From Candidatus Cloacimonadota bacterium (lineage in GTDB: Bacteria > Cloacimonadota > Cloacimonadia > Cloacimonadales > TCS61), in NCBI GenBank assembly GCA_011372345.1, contig DRTC01000057.1, forward strand, positions 1 through 5,280: a stretch of 5,280 bases of DNA, in the 5' to 3' direction. The position numbers and the translations under genes are program-made. Positions 1 to 5,280 of this stretch are shown piece by piece (the stretch's first letter is position 1; each line of letters starts with the position of its first letter). Under the pieces are notes generated by a model, which was not told where the DNA came from, made no database searches, and saw nothing but the letters and a program-made list of their open reading frames with translations.

Positions 1-1716
1 AAAATGCGTTTTTGCGGAAATAACCGAAGGTGTAACTTTTTTCAGATCATCACAACCCAGAGTTCTGGTTCCTCTTCCTTTCATTTGCTCAAAATAATTT
101 TTACTTTTTACATCCCGCATAAAAAGAAGACATTCCAAAGGTTTTACATCTGTTCCTGTGGCGATCATATCAACTGTTACCACGATTCGCGGATGATAAT
201 CATTGCGAAATTGAGCTAAAACGGATTTTGGATTTTCTTTTGATTTATAAGTCATTTTTTTACAAAATGCGTTTCCTTCATTAAATTCTTCCCGCACAAT
301 GTTGATAATATCATCAGCGTGACTGTCGGTTTTTGCAAAGATAAGAGTTTTGGGGATTTCAGTTCTGTTTGGAAAAATTTCCGGTAAACTGTTTTTGAAG
401 GCTCTGATAATATTTCTGATTTGGCTTGGGTTTACAACTTCATTATCCAATTGTTTATTGGAATATTCAAAATCTTCGTCAAGTTGTTGCCAGCGTTTTT
501 TACGAGATAACTTATTGCGAATATCTACAAATTGTTTTGCTTTTAGTTTTGCACCTTTCTTGGTCAATTTTGTATCAATCGTATAAACTTCATAACCAAC
601 ATTCACACCATCTGCAATTGCCATTTCGTGGGAATATTCACTAACCACATTTTCATTGAAAAAACCGAAAGTTCGTTTGTCGGGAGTTGCGGTTAAGCCA
701 ATCAGAAAAACATCAAAATATTCCAGAACCTGTTTCCAAAGATTGTAGATGGAACGGTGACATTCATCAATTACAATAAAATCAAATTGTTCGATCGGAA
801 TGTTTTTGTTATAAATTACAGGAAGCGGTTCTTTTGGTTGCCAGCTTTCGTTTGGGTTTTCTTCTTCCATTTTTTCATCAAGCTCTTCACCTTTCAGAAT
901 GGAATACATTCTTTGAATTGTGCTGATGCAAACCTGACTATCGGTAGCAATATAAGAAGATTGCAGTCTTTGAACATTATACAATTCTGTGAATTTTCTA
1001 TTATCATCATTCGGTTGATAAGCCATAAATTCTTGTTCCGCTTGTTCACCGAGATTTCGTGTATCAACCAGAAACAGAATTCTTTTTGCATCTACGAATT
1101 TGAGCAAACGATAAATGAAAGTAATTGCTGTAAAAGTTTTTCCTGCACCTGTTGCCATTTGAATCAAAGCTCGTGGTTTGTTATTTTTGAAGGATTCATC
1201 GAGATTATTAATTGCGTTGATCTGGCAATCTCGCAAGCCTTCAATATTTAATTCGGGAAGATCGTAAAATCGTTCTCTGAGAGTTTTATCTTTTTTTAGC
1301 CATTCAATAAATGTTTCAGGTTTGTGAAAACTGAAAACAGGTCTCGATCTTGGTTTTGGGTCGTGATAATCTGTAAATCTTGTCAAAGTTCCTGTGCTTT
1401 CATAAACAAATGGTAAAGGTTCATTATTCAGATATTTCAGATTGCTGGTTGCATATTCGGTTGATTGTTCTTCTACAGATGTTAAATGAAAACCTTCTTC
1501 TTCTTTTTTTGCTTCAATAACTCCAACAGGTTTACGATTTACAAAAAGGATATAATCAGCTTCTTTTCCGTCTTGAGTGTAATAATTCCGAACAGCAATT
1601 TCTTTGCTTTTATTCCAGTTGATTGAATCTTTATCTTGGATGTCCCAACCAGCACTCAGTAGTTGCTTATCTATTTTATCTCTCGCTATTTGCTCAGGAT
1701 TTTGGTTTTGGTTCAA
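1..1716 (-). CDS. hsdR: Type I restriction enzyme R subunit (HsdR), 3' end cut by window edge
   Basis: This is the motor and nuclease subunit of a type I restriction-modification complex. With HsdM and HsdS it translocates unmodified DNA using ATP and cuts it. I translated 572 uninterrupted codons. The N-terminal PD-(D/E)xK nuclease shows Asp54 in KEADYILF and Glu68/Lys70 in GVIEAKK. The SF2 helicase core follows: a Q-motif-like LRDCQINAI (161-169), Walker A ATGAGKT (188-194), DECH box (317-320), GLTATP (340-345), motif V VDMIATGTDV (515-524) and motif VI QMKGRGTR (544-551). Early placement of Walker A and the DLKKVTPSVISAKTHF ending resemble the EcoEI (type IB) class. Such proteins are about 800 residues, so roughly 200 are probably missing past the left edge. 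The frame has no ATG before the helicase core. I chose TTG at 1714-1716 because GGAG sits 6 bases upstream and the product then begins MNQNQNPEQIARDKID. No hsdM or hsdS lies upstream here. The family call is firm; the exact start is likely. Confidence 0.94.
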   Translation of the reverse strand, partial: MNQNQNPEQIARDKIDKQLLSAGWDIQDKDSINWNKSKEIAVRNYYTQDGKEADYILFVNRKPVGVIEAKKEEEGFHLTSVEEQSTEYATSNLKYLNNEPLPFVYESTGTLTRFTDYHDPKPRSRPVFSFHKPETFIEWLKKDKTLRERFYDLPELNIEGLRDCQINAINNLDESFKNNKPRALIQMATGAGKTFTAITFIYRLLKFVDAKRILFLVDTRNLGEQAEQEFMAYQPNDDNRKFTELYNVQRLQSSYIATDSQVCISTIQRMYSILKGEELDEKMEEENPNESWQPKEPLPVIYNKNIPIEQFDFIVIDECHRSIYNLWKQVLEYFDVFLIGLTATPDKRTFGFFNENVVSEYSHEMAIADGVNVGYEVYTIDTKLTKKGAKLKAKQFVDIRNKLSRKKRWQQLDEDFEYSNKQLDNEVVNPSQIRNIIRAFKNSLPEIFPNRTEIPKTLIFAKTDSHADDIINIVREEFNEGNAFCKKMTYKSKENPKSVLAQFRNDYHPRIVVTVDMIATGTDVKPLECLLFMRDVKSKNYFEQMKGRGTRTLGCDDLKKVTPSVISAKTHF

Positions 1717-1722
1717 AATTTT

Positions 1723-1726
1723 CTCC
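1723..1726 (-). promoter_or_regulatory. Ribosome binding site that sets a TTG start for hsdR
   Basis: On the minus strand GGAG is followed by six bases (AAAATT) and then TTG. This is near-ideal Shine-Dalgarno spacing. Other in-frame TTG codons at 1726-1728, 1729-1731 and 1762-1764 lack such a site, and an in-frame stop lies at 1789-1791. The chosen start is therefore the only well-supported one. Confidence 0.7.
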
Positions 1727-1806
1727 AACAATTTTTTTCGATATTTTTGAAACCTAAATATCAAGCAAGCTTTTAAATATTTACAGAACTATATTACACT
1801 TTTTGG

Positions 1807-1873
1807 ATTAGCTCTTTTGTGGCTAATGTCTGTGTCCACGAACAAGTTCGCGGATTCGTCCGTACGGGACACA
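1807..1873. repeat. Compact multi-hairpin inverted-repeat element between the amidotransferase and hsdR
   Basis: Several exact inverted repeats are packed into 67 bases. ATTAGC (1807-1812) pairs with GCTAAT (1822-1827). TGTGTCC (1831-1837) pairs with GGACACA (1867-1873). Inside that outer stem are two abutting hairpins: CGAAC/GTTCG (1839-1843 and 1846-1850) and CGGA-TTCG-TCCG (1851-1862). The fold would be one hairpin beside a three-way junction. As minus-strand RNA the first inner hairpin carries a CTTG loop; as plus-strand RNA the second carries a TTCG loop. An alternative pairing is the self-complementary CCGTACGG at 1860-1867. No T-run follows on either strand, so it is not a standard terminator. 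It lies 34 bases past the amidotransferase stop and about 90 bases before the hsdR start. It is more GC-rich than the surrounding spacer. It could be an interspersed palindromic repeat, a structured leader of hsdR, or an mRNA 3'-end stabiliser. The repeats are directly visible; the role is unknown. Confidence 0.6.
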
Positions 1874-1906
1874 TATTTCCTATTTGGGAGTGTAAAAGAA
1901 TTTTTA

Positions 1907-2476
1907 TCAATCCGATCCAAAATCTTTCAAGAATCCTTCCAGCAAAATAATCCCTGCATTATCATCAGTAACTTCGGGATGAAATTGTGTTCCCCAAATT
2001 GGTTTTGTTTTATGTTTGAAGATCTCGATCCCGTATTCTGATCTTCCAAAAACTTCAAAGTCCGGGGGTAGTTTTTTGATCGCAAATTTATGTGATTCAT
2101 ATACTTTCATTTTAGATGAGTTATATGTTATTCCTGAACTATCTAAATCAAAGACATCGATCTCGTGAACTCCCAGAATTCTATCCGGGAGTTCTTGAGT
2201 TTTTTCTCCATAAACAAAAGCGATCAATTGGAATCCGAAACAGATGCCGAAAATAGGCTTGCTTGAGTTAGCGATCAGTTTTTTTTCTTCTGCAAGTTCA
2301 GGAGTATTGGCTATGCTCATCCTTCCACCGGAAAAGATAAAAAGATCATATTTTTCAGATTCAGCACATTTGAATTTAGCAAAATCGATTACGGAATGTT
2401 TTATCCCAAAAAGTTTTAATGTCTCGATTATTTTTCCAATATATTTGGAATGATTATCGATTATGAGTGCTTTCAT
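1907..2476 (-). CDS. Stand-alone class I glutamine amidotransferase, GMP synthase subunit A-like
   Basis: The product is a cytoplasmic glutaminase-type domain that would release ammonia from glutamine for a partner synthetase. From the start chosen here it has 189 residues. It shows the full class I triad: nucleophile Cys79 in the elbow GICFGFQ, and His166 and Glu168 in WGTQFHPEVTD. FSGGR (48-52) matches the oxyanion-loop region. The segment ESHKFAIKKLPPDFEVFGRS and the HPEVTDDNAG ending resemble archaeal-type GuaA subunit A more than TrpG or PabA. No synthetase domain is fused and no guaA synthetase gene is adjacent, so the acceptor reaction is unproven. The start is ambiguous. ATG at 2474-2476 gives the usual family beginning MKALIIDNHSK. 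An in-frame ATG at 2507-2509 would add 11 residues (MYICIGTSSTK); AAAAAGGAG precedes it, but only one base away. I chose the downstream Met on family grounds. The triad is certain; the exact partner and pathway are not. Confidence 0.85.
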   Translation of the reverse strand: MKALIIDNHSKYIGKIIETLKLFGIKHSVIDFAKFKCAESEKYDLFIFSGGRMSIANTPELAEEKKLIANSSKPIFGICFGFQLIAFVYGEKTQELPDRILGVHEIDVFDLDSSGITYNSSKMKVYESHKFAIKKLPPDFEVFGRSEYGIEIFKHKTKPIWGTQFHPEVTDDNAGIILLEGFLKDFGSD

Positions 2477-2509
2477 TTTCGTAGAACTTGTTCCGATGCA
2501 AATATACAT

Positions 2510-2597
2510 TCTCCTTTTTAAGTTTGGATTTTTTTTATTTTAGAAAATTGAATTTTATTTGATTTTTGTTATTTGTATTTTGTAATTTTCCAATTTC
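2510..2597. other. A-rich low-complexity spacer between the AIM24-like gene and the amidotransferase
   Basis: Read on the minus strand, this 88-base gap contains a degenerate run built on ACAAAT-like units (ACAAAATACAAATAACAAA at 2558-2576). Further A/T-only stretches follow, and then AAAAAGGAG immediately before the amidotransferase. I see no convincing stem-loop terminator and no clear -35/-10 pair. It could be an unfolded AT-rich leader that also holds a promoter I cannot resolve by eye. Confidence 0.4.
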
Positions 2598-3365
2598 TTA
2601 ATTGTCTCCACCCAAAAGACCACCTAAAAGACCTCCACCAAGTCCAGCTATTCCTTTTGATTCTCCTTTGTTATGAAAACGATATCCTGCCATTATTCTA
2701 TCAGCTAATCTTGAGAAAGGAAGACTTTGCAGATAAACGAGTCCGGGACCTTTTACGGTTGCAAGGAACAAACCTTCTCCTCCGAACAATGCGTTTTTGA
2801 ATCCACCCACAAACTGGATATTATATTCGACCGTAGGAGCAAAACCAACCATACAACCAGTATCTACTCTCAAAGTTTCTCCGGCTTGCAGATGTTTTTC
2901 AATGATCGTTCCGCCGGCATGGATAAAAGCCATTCCGTTTCCTTCCAATCTTTGCAGGATAAATCCTTCTCCACCAAAAAGTCCGGCTCCGATCTTTTTT
3001 GTAAATTCAACTTCGATCTCGATGCCGCGAGCAGCACATAAAAAGGAATCTTTCTGACAGATGAATTTTCCATTATGTTTTGCCAGATCAAGCGGAATGA
3101 TCTTACCCGGATATGGAGCTCCAAAAGCCACATGAGATTTTCCGGAACCATTATGCAGGAAAGTCGTGATAAAGAAACTTTCTCCGGTTATCATTCTCTT
3201 GAATCCTTTGAATAAACCTCCACCGGTTGAAGTCTGCATTTCAATACCTTCTTCCATGAACATCATTGCGCCTGCTTCGGCGCGTACTCCTTCTTGCGGA
3301 TCTAATTCGATCTCCACAAGTTGCATCTCGTCACCATAGATTTTGTAATCGATAATATCAGTCAT
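2598..3365 (-). CDS. AIM24 / TIGR00266-family protein
   Basis: This 255-residue protein has the look of the bacterial AIM24 family (TIGR00266), whose biochemical role is not established. Family-like segments include EAGAMMFMEEGIEMQT (30-45), GESFFITTF (61-69) and a glycine-rich region GAGLFGGEGFILQRLEGNG (126-144). It contains three related blocks: GGGLFKGFKRMITGESFF (48-65), GAGLFGGEGFILQRLEG (126-142) and NALFGGEGLFLATVKG (191-206). This fits the pseudo-repeated beta fold of the family. The C-terminus is a Gly/Leu tail, GLGGGLLGGLLGGDN (241-255). There is no signal peptide or clear transmembrane helix, so it is probably cytoplasmic or peripheral. AAGGA (3376-3380 on the minus strand) lies 10 bases before the ATG, a slightly long but usable spacing. 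It sits 112 bases after the HAD gene and about 90 bases before the amidotransferase, so co-transcription is possible but not shown. The family call is strong; the function is unknown. Confidence 0.92.
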   Translation of the reverse strand: MTDIIDYKIYGDEMQLVEIELDPQEGVRAEAGAMMFMEEGIEMQTSTGGGLFKGFKRMITGESFFITTFLHNGSGKSHVAFGAPYPGKIIPLDLAKHNGKFICQKDSFLCAARGIEIEVEFTKKIGAGLFGGEGFILQRLEGNGMAFIHAGGTIIEKHLQAGETLRVDTGCMVGFAPTVEYNIQFVGGFKNALFGGEGLFLATVKGPGLVYLQSLPFSRLADRIMAGYRFHNKGESKGIAGLGGGLLGGLLGGDN

Positions 3366-3404
3366 TTTTATTTCATCCTTGGTTTTTTTTCATTGAGATA
3401 GACC

Positions 3405-3470
3405 GAAGAAACTGAAAGAGACTGAAAAAATAAACATATTCAGTTTTCTTCAATTTTTTTCAGTTTATTC
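3405..3470. repeat. Imperfect 66-base inverted repeat built from ACTGAA units
   Basis: The two ends, 3405-3427 and 3448-3470, are inverted copies of each other (18 of 23 positions match by hand). Within it are alternative pairings. GAAGAAACTGAA (3405-3416) pairs with TTCAGTTTTCTTC (3439-3451) with one bulged base. ACTGAAAAAA (3421-3430) pairs exactly with TTTTTTCAGT (3455-3464). AATAAAC (3429-3435) pairs with GTTTATT (3463-3469). These overlap and cannot all form together. It lies just past the HAD stop codon and could act as a weak terminator or switch for that transcript. The stems are A/T-rich, so stability is doubtful. It may instead be a degenerate interspersed or simple-sequence repeat. 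Confidence 0.55.
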
Positions 3471-3477
3471 TGATGAA

Positions 3478-4179
3478 TTAAATAAATGAAATAAGTTCAT
3501 TAAACTCGTTAACTATCAAATCTGCATCGGAAAGATCCTGCTCTCCGGAATTAAATTTCTGGAAACCGATACATTTCATTCCTGCTGATTTTGCGGCTTT
3601 TACTCCATTGAACGAATCTTCAATAACGATACATTCTTCAGGTTTTACTTTCAGAAGTTCAGCAGTTTTGAGAAAAATATCCGGTTCCGGTTTTCCGTTC
3701 TTTATTTCATTTCCACTTACGATCACTTCGAAGAAATGTCTGATTTGAAGTTTTTCCAGAATTAAATCCACCAACTTTTTGGTTGTTGAAGAAGCAACTG
3801 CTAATTTAATATTTTTGTTCTTTAACTCATTTATAAAATCTATTAAATTGGGAGTTGGTTTCAGATTTTCCAATTTTGAGAAATGTTGGTAATTAAGTTT
3901 GTTGTTTTTAGTGATCAATTCTTCTAATAAATTAATTTTATTCAGAGTAGAAAAATTATACTCAACTCCATCCGTCAGTTGCCGGATTGAAGTCGAGTCA
4001 AATTTTTTTAGAATTCTTTTCCACATTTCTGTTTGGGAAAGTCCGACAAAAGTAGAATATTCATCAGCAGAGATATTTATTCCAAGTTCCCGGAAGAATT
4101 TCATCTGAACTTCATAATAGATGGGTTCGCTGTTCAGGATAACTCCATCCATATCGAAGATGATTGCTTTGGGTTTCAT
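3478..4179 (-). CDS. HAD-superfamily hydrolase, beta-phosphoglucomutase/phosphatase-like
   Basis: This 233-residue protein is a complete HAD subfamily I enzyme that would transfer or hydrolyse a phosphate through an aspartyl-phosphate intermediate. Motif I is FDMDGVILNSE, with nucleophile Asp9 and acid/base Asp11. A helical cap occupies about residues 15-100. Motif II is VASSTT (128-133, Ser130). Motif III Lys163 lies in NGKPEPD, and motif IV is VIEDSFNGVKAA with Glu187 and Asp188. All catalytic residues are present, and the length is normal for the PgmB/YniC/Gph-like group. The cap does not let me name the substrate: sugar phosphate, phosphoglycolate or beta-glucose-1-phosphate are all possible. 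Met1 directly precedes the usual KPKAIIFDMDG start. An AGGA (4191-4194, minus strand) lies 11 bases upstream, so the ribosome site is weak. The serpin gene ends 40 bases upstream, close enough for a shared transcript. The class call is secure. Confidence 0.93.
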   Translation of the reverse strand: MKPKAIIFDMDGVILNSEPIYYEVQMKFFRELGINISADEYSTFVGLSQTEMWKRILKKFDSTSIRQLTDGVEYNFSTLNKINLLEELITKNNKLNYQHFSKLENLKPTPNLIDFINELKNKNIKLAVASSTTKKLVDLILEKLQIRHFFEVIVSGNEIKNGKPEPDIFLKTAELLKVKPEECIVIEDSFNGVKAAKSAGMKCIGFQKFNSGEQDLSDADLIVNEFNELISFI

Positions 4180-4194
4180 TTTTCCAATTTTCCT

Positions 4195-4221
4195 AATTCA
4201 ACCAGTTCAACTGATTCAACT
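4195..4221. repeat. Three 9-base tandem repeats starting at the serpin stop codon
   Basis: On the plus strand the units are AATTCAACC (4195-4203), AGTTCAACT (4204-4212) and GATTCAACT (4213-4221), sharing the core TTCAAC. On the minus strand the array reads as repeated AGTTGAAT-like units, and the first overlaps the serpin TAG stop. The array stays in the serpin frame up to a second TAG at 4193-4195. It fills most of the 40-base gap before the HAD start. Confidence 0.6.
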
Positions 4222-5280
4222 ACTTTTCCGGTTTCGGATTCACAATTTTCCCAATAAAAATGATGGAATTTGTTTCTTTTTCTTTGATCGCAAACACGAA
4301 AGGACGATTAACTTTCATAAAAAAACCAGGACCGACAGAAGTCAGCTTCATTTCTACAACCGTTACAGCAGCAGCTTCTGTTCCTTCCTCGTTCACATCC
4401 ACGAAAGTCTTGTGTTTGACATTACTGATGTAAAGTTTCTGCTTTTTTGTCATTTTACTGAAATCCGCAGCGGAAGTAAAAGCGTTTGCCATTCCCAGAG
4501 ATTTGAGAACATCATTCATCTCGATATCGTATTCGATCTTAAATTTAGGCATAACGAGTGAACCTTTTTGTTTGGAAAAACCGGTCAGCCAGGAATTCCA
4601 GTCTTCAACATTCAATTTGGAAATGAACTCGTTAATATCCTTCTCTTTTTTGGGAAGGATGACGATCATACTAAAATTTTCTTTCCCATAAGGAAGATCC
4701 ACAGCCTGGAAATCATCATTCTCGAAATAAAGATTCTTTTCGGAAGTTTTCATCATCTCGCATAAAACTGATTTTCCTTCAGCATAGAAGAATTTGTCCT
4801 CTTTTGTCCTTTTTTTATCAAATTCTTCTGTCCACGAACCTTTGAAATAGATAGCATTGATCAAATACATCATGGAAAGGGCATCGATCTCGTCTATAAC
4901 TTTGGTGATCTTACCTTTAGTGTTTTCACTCACCCAGTTATTGATGATCCCGACTGTTTCCGGCTTGGAAAAATCCATATTCCTGATCTCTGCCTGGAAA
5001 TAATCCTGATTAACTTTTTTGAATTTTTTAAGAACATCCACATTTTCGCGATACCAGATGGAATTAGCGATTTCCATCATCACTTTTGGATCGAGTTCCA
5101 TCAATTTTGTCATTAATTTTTTGAACGATTCATTGACCTCTGCATTGGTTAGATTTCCGAATTCGAGAGTTTTTGCCATTTCCTCTTTTGTCTTTCCGTC
5201 TGCTCCGTTAAAGTTCATTCCCAAAGCATAAGAAATGCTCATCGGTGAGATGAAAATGTTGTTGTTTGCCTGCTCTTTGA
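4220..5280 (-). CDS. Serpin (serine protease inhibitor family I4), 5' end cut by window edge
   Basis: The visible 352 complete codons are most of a serpin, a suicide inhibitor that traps target proteases by inserting its cleaved reactive loop into a beta sheet. The frame is open to the right edge and begins KEQANNNIFISPMSISYALG. It therefore does not start at the Met at 5240-5242, which lies inside the conserved FSPxSIS helix region. Typical serpins run 370-400 residues, so about 30-40 residues and any signal peptide are missing. Family landmarks are NAIYFKGSW, FTSAADFSKMT and the C-terminal signature MKVNRPFVFAI. The hinge EEGTEAAAVT fits the inhibitory pattern, with Thr at P14 and small residues at P12-P10. 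Counting 17 residues from the hinge Glu predicts Thr (codon 4340-4342) at P1 and Ser (4337-4339) at P1'. This would favour proteases accepting small residues rather than trypsin-like ones. The P' side is two residues longer than in alpha-1-antitrypsin. Localisation cannot be judged without the N-terminus. The HAD gene follows 40 bases downstream. Confidence 0.96.
   Translation of the reverse strand, partial: KEQANNNIFISPMSISYALGMNFNGADGKTKEEMAKTLEFGNLTNAEVNESFKKLMTKLMELDPKVMMEIANSIWYRENVDVLKKFKKVNQDYFQAEIRNMDFSKPETVGIINNWVSENTKGKITKVIDEIDALSMMYLINAIYFKGSWTEEFDKKRTKEDKFFYAEGKSVLCEMMKTSEKNLYFENDDFQAVDLPYGKENFSMIVILPKKEKDINEFISKLNVEDWNSWLTGFSKQKGSLVMPKFKIEYDIEMNDVLKSLGMANAFTSAADFSKMTKKQKLYISNVKHKTFVDVNEEGTEAAAVTVVEMKLTSVGPGFFMKVNRPFVFAIKEKETNSIIFIGKIVNPKPEK

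Noticed and set aside
757..1251. Plus-strand reading frame of 164 codons rich in Phe, Ile, Cys and Asn
   Set aside because: It lies wholly antisense to the hsdR helicase motifs, has no recognisable domain, and its composition is what the reverse of an AT-rich gene gives.
1741..1806. Sigma-70-like promoter for hsdR (TATAGT near 1788-1793 on the minus strand)
   Set aside because: No matching -35 hexamer lies at the expected distance, and such A/T words are common by chance in this spacer.
1831..1873. Rho-independent terminator for the amidotransferase, or a tRNA-like cloverleaf
   Set aside because: No T-run follows the stems on the minus strand. The element is only 43 bases, with no anticodon or T-arm features and no CCA-type end.
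1817..2041. Plus-strand 74-codon frame starting in the spacer
   Set aside because: It runs through the inverted-repeat element into the antisense of the amidotransferase active-site region, with no motif.
2870..3151. Minus-strand 93-codon frame inside the AIM24-like gene
   Set aside because: It overlaps the AIM24-like coding sequence in another frame and has no family features.
4121..4561. Plus-strand reading frame of 146 codons
   Set aside because: It spans the antisense of the serpin C-terminus and HAD N-terminus, both of which have clear family motifs. It shows no motif of its own.
5240..5242. ATG as the serpin start
   Set aside because: The frame continues upstream to the window edge with conserved serpin sequence (NNNIFISP), so this Met is internal.

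Overview
The window is an AT-rich stretch of bacterial DNA in which every gene I can support lies on the minus strand, so transcription runs from right to left. In that order the genes are a serpin (5' end cut by the right edge), a HAD-family phosphatase/phosphomutase, an AIM24/TIGR00266-family protein, a stand-alone class I glutamine amidotransferase, and a type I restriction HsdR subunit (3' end cut by the left edge). The HsdR subunit and the bacterial serpin point to a bacterium. The AT-rich coding sequence and the short A-rich and inverted-repeat spacers would fit an uncultured lineage such as those of the FCB group, but this is a weak guess, because no rRNA or other marker gene is present.

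Layout: 1-1716 is HsdR, with nuclease and helicase motifs intact and a TTG start. 1717-1906 is a spacer holding a compact set of inverted repeats (1807-1873). 1907-2476 (or to 2509) is the amidotransferase. 2510-2597 is an A-rich low-complexity spacer. 2598-3365 is the AIM24-like protein. 3366-3477 is a spacer with a roughly 66-base imperfect inverted repeat. 3478-4179 is the HAD hydrolase. 4180-4219 is a short spacer made largely of 9-base tandem repeats that begin at the serpin stop codon. 4220-5280 is the serpin.

The genes do not form an obvious pathway. Only the serpin and HAD genes are close enough (40 bases) to suggest co-transcription; the other gaps are about 90-190 bases. HsdR is a DNA-translocating restriction subunit and needs HsdM and HsdS partners, which are not on its upstream side within this window. 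The serpin looks like a functional protease inhibitor. The amidotransferase resembles the glutaminase subunit of two-subunit GMP synthases, with no synthetase subunit next to it.

I do not see a clearly new multi-gene system. The least explained items are the structured element between the amidotransferase and hsdR, the inverted repeat after the HAD gene, and the tandem repeat at the serpin stop codon. They may be interspersed repeats or RNA-level control elements.
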